A DNA stretch of 6,017 bases from contig QWPO01000061.1 in assembly GCA_003669255.1 (NCBI GenBank), positions 1 to 6,017 of the forward strand, given 5' to 3'. The number at the start of each line of letters is the position of its first letter. Position 1 is the stretch's first letter. Shown one piece after another: positions 5,799-6,017 of the stretch. The position numbers and the translations under genes were made by a program. The stretch comes from Planctomycetota bacterium. GTDB taxonomy: Bacteria > Planctomycetota > Planctomycetia > Pirellulales > UBA1268. The notes under the pieces are model-generated. The model saw nothing but the letters and a program-made list of their open reading frames with translations, was not told the DNA's origin and did no database searches.

Positions 5799-6017
5799 AT
5801 GACCCCACGCACCGACGACCGCCGGACGGCCGATCTCGAACGGCTGCTCGACATCGCCCGCCGGCTTGGGGCGACCGTCGACCTCGACCAGATGCTCGCA
5901 GCGATCATCGATGCAGCCACCTCGCTTCTCGATTGCGAGCGGGCGACCGTATTTCTCTACGACGAGCCGCGCGACGAGCTCTGCAGCCGGATCGCGACCG
6001 GGATCGATGCCTCGCCG
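5799..6017 (+). CDS. GAF-domain signalling protein, N-terminal part (runs off the window)
   Basis: The 73 visible residues begin MTPRTDDRRTADLERLLDIA and read as the start of a GAF domain, a small-ligand or cofactor-sensing fold. Visible family features are the opening helix (LERLLDIARRLGATVDL), the second helix (MLAAIIDAATSLLDCERA) and the first strand with its turn (ATVFLYDEPRDELCSRIATG). There is no signal peptide or membrane segment in this part, so it is probably cytoplasmic. GAF domains at the N-terminus are found in SpoIIE/PP2C-type phosphatases, nucleotide cyclases, HD-GYP or GGDEF proteins, histidine kinases and sigma54 activators. The output domain lies beyond the window and cannot be named. 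It is separated from the zwf fusion by 295 bp of repeat-rich DNA, so co-transcription is uncertain. Confidence 0.85.
   Translation, partial: MTPRTDDRRTADLERLLDIARRLGATVDLDQMLAAIIDAATSLLDCERATVFLYDEPRDELCSRIATGIDASP

Overview
The window comes from a GC-rich, Gram-negative-type bacterium. The best guess is a member of the Planctomycetota. This rests on an unusually long LptD/OstA-type outer-membrane protein whose aromatic-rich barrel blocks resemble planctomycetal versions, on weak or absent Shine-Dalgarno signals, and on GC-rich hairpin repeats between genes. The assignment is from memory of protein style, not from a search.

Layout, left to right. Bases 1-178 hold the edge of an unresolved upstream region, a good sigma70-type promoter (95-124) and a short GC-rich hairpin (137-152). 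Bases 179-3469 (+) encode an LptD/OstA-like LPS-assembly protein with a signal peptide, an enlarged N-terminal periplasmic part containing three OstA-like segments, and a C-terminal beta-barrel. The reading frame is open further upstream (GTG at 32, ATG at 71), but the promoter lies downstream of those codons, so GTG 179 is preferred. Bases 3470-3595 are a short intergenic region with GGCC-rich repeats and a clear ribosome binding site. Bases 3596-5503 (+) encode glucose-6-phosphate dehydrogenase fused directly to a C-terminal cyclic-nucleotide-binding domain. Bases 5504-5798 are non-coding. They hold three direct copies of a hairpin-forming repeat at a 51-53 bp period, plus one diverged copy in the opposite orientation overlapping a 12-bp perfect palindrome. 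Bases 5799-6017 (+) are the first 73 codons of a GAF-domain protein that runs off the window.

How they fit together: the three genes share a strand but are separated by 126 and 295 bp, so a single operon is not shown. The first gene belongs to envelope biogenesis and the second to entry into the oxidative pentose phosphate pathway. The most interesting object is the second gene. Both its catalytic residues and the phosphate-binding cassette of the nucleotide domain look intact, which predicts an enzyme whose activity could respond directly to cAMP or cGMP. The GAF protein next door is a sensory or signalling protein of unknown output. Whether it makes or responds to cyclic nucleotides cannot be seen here.
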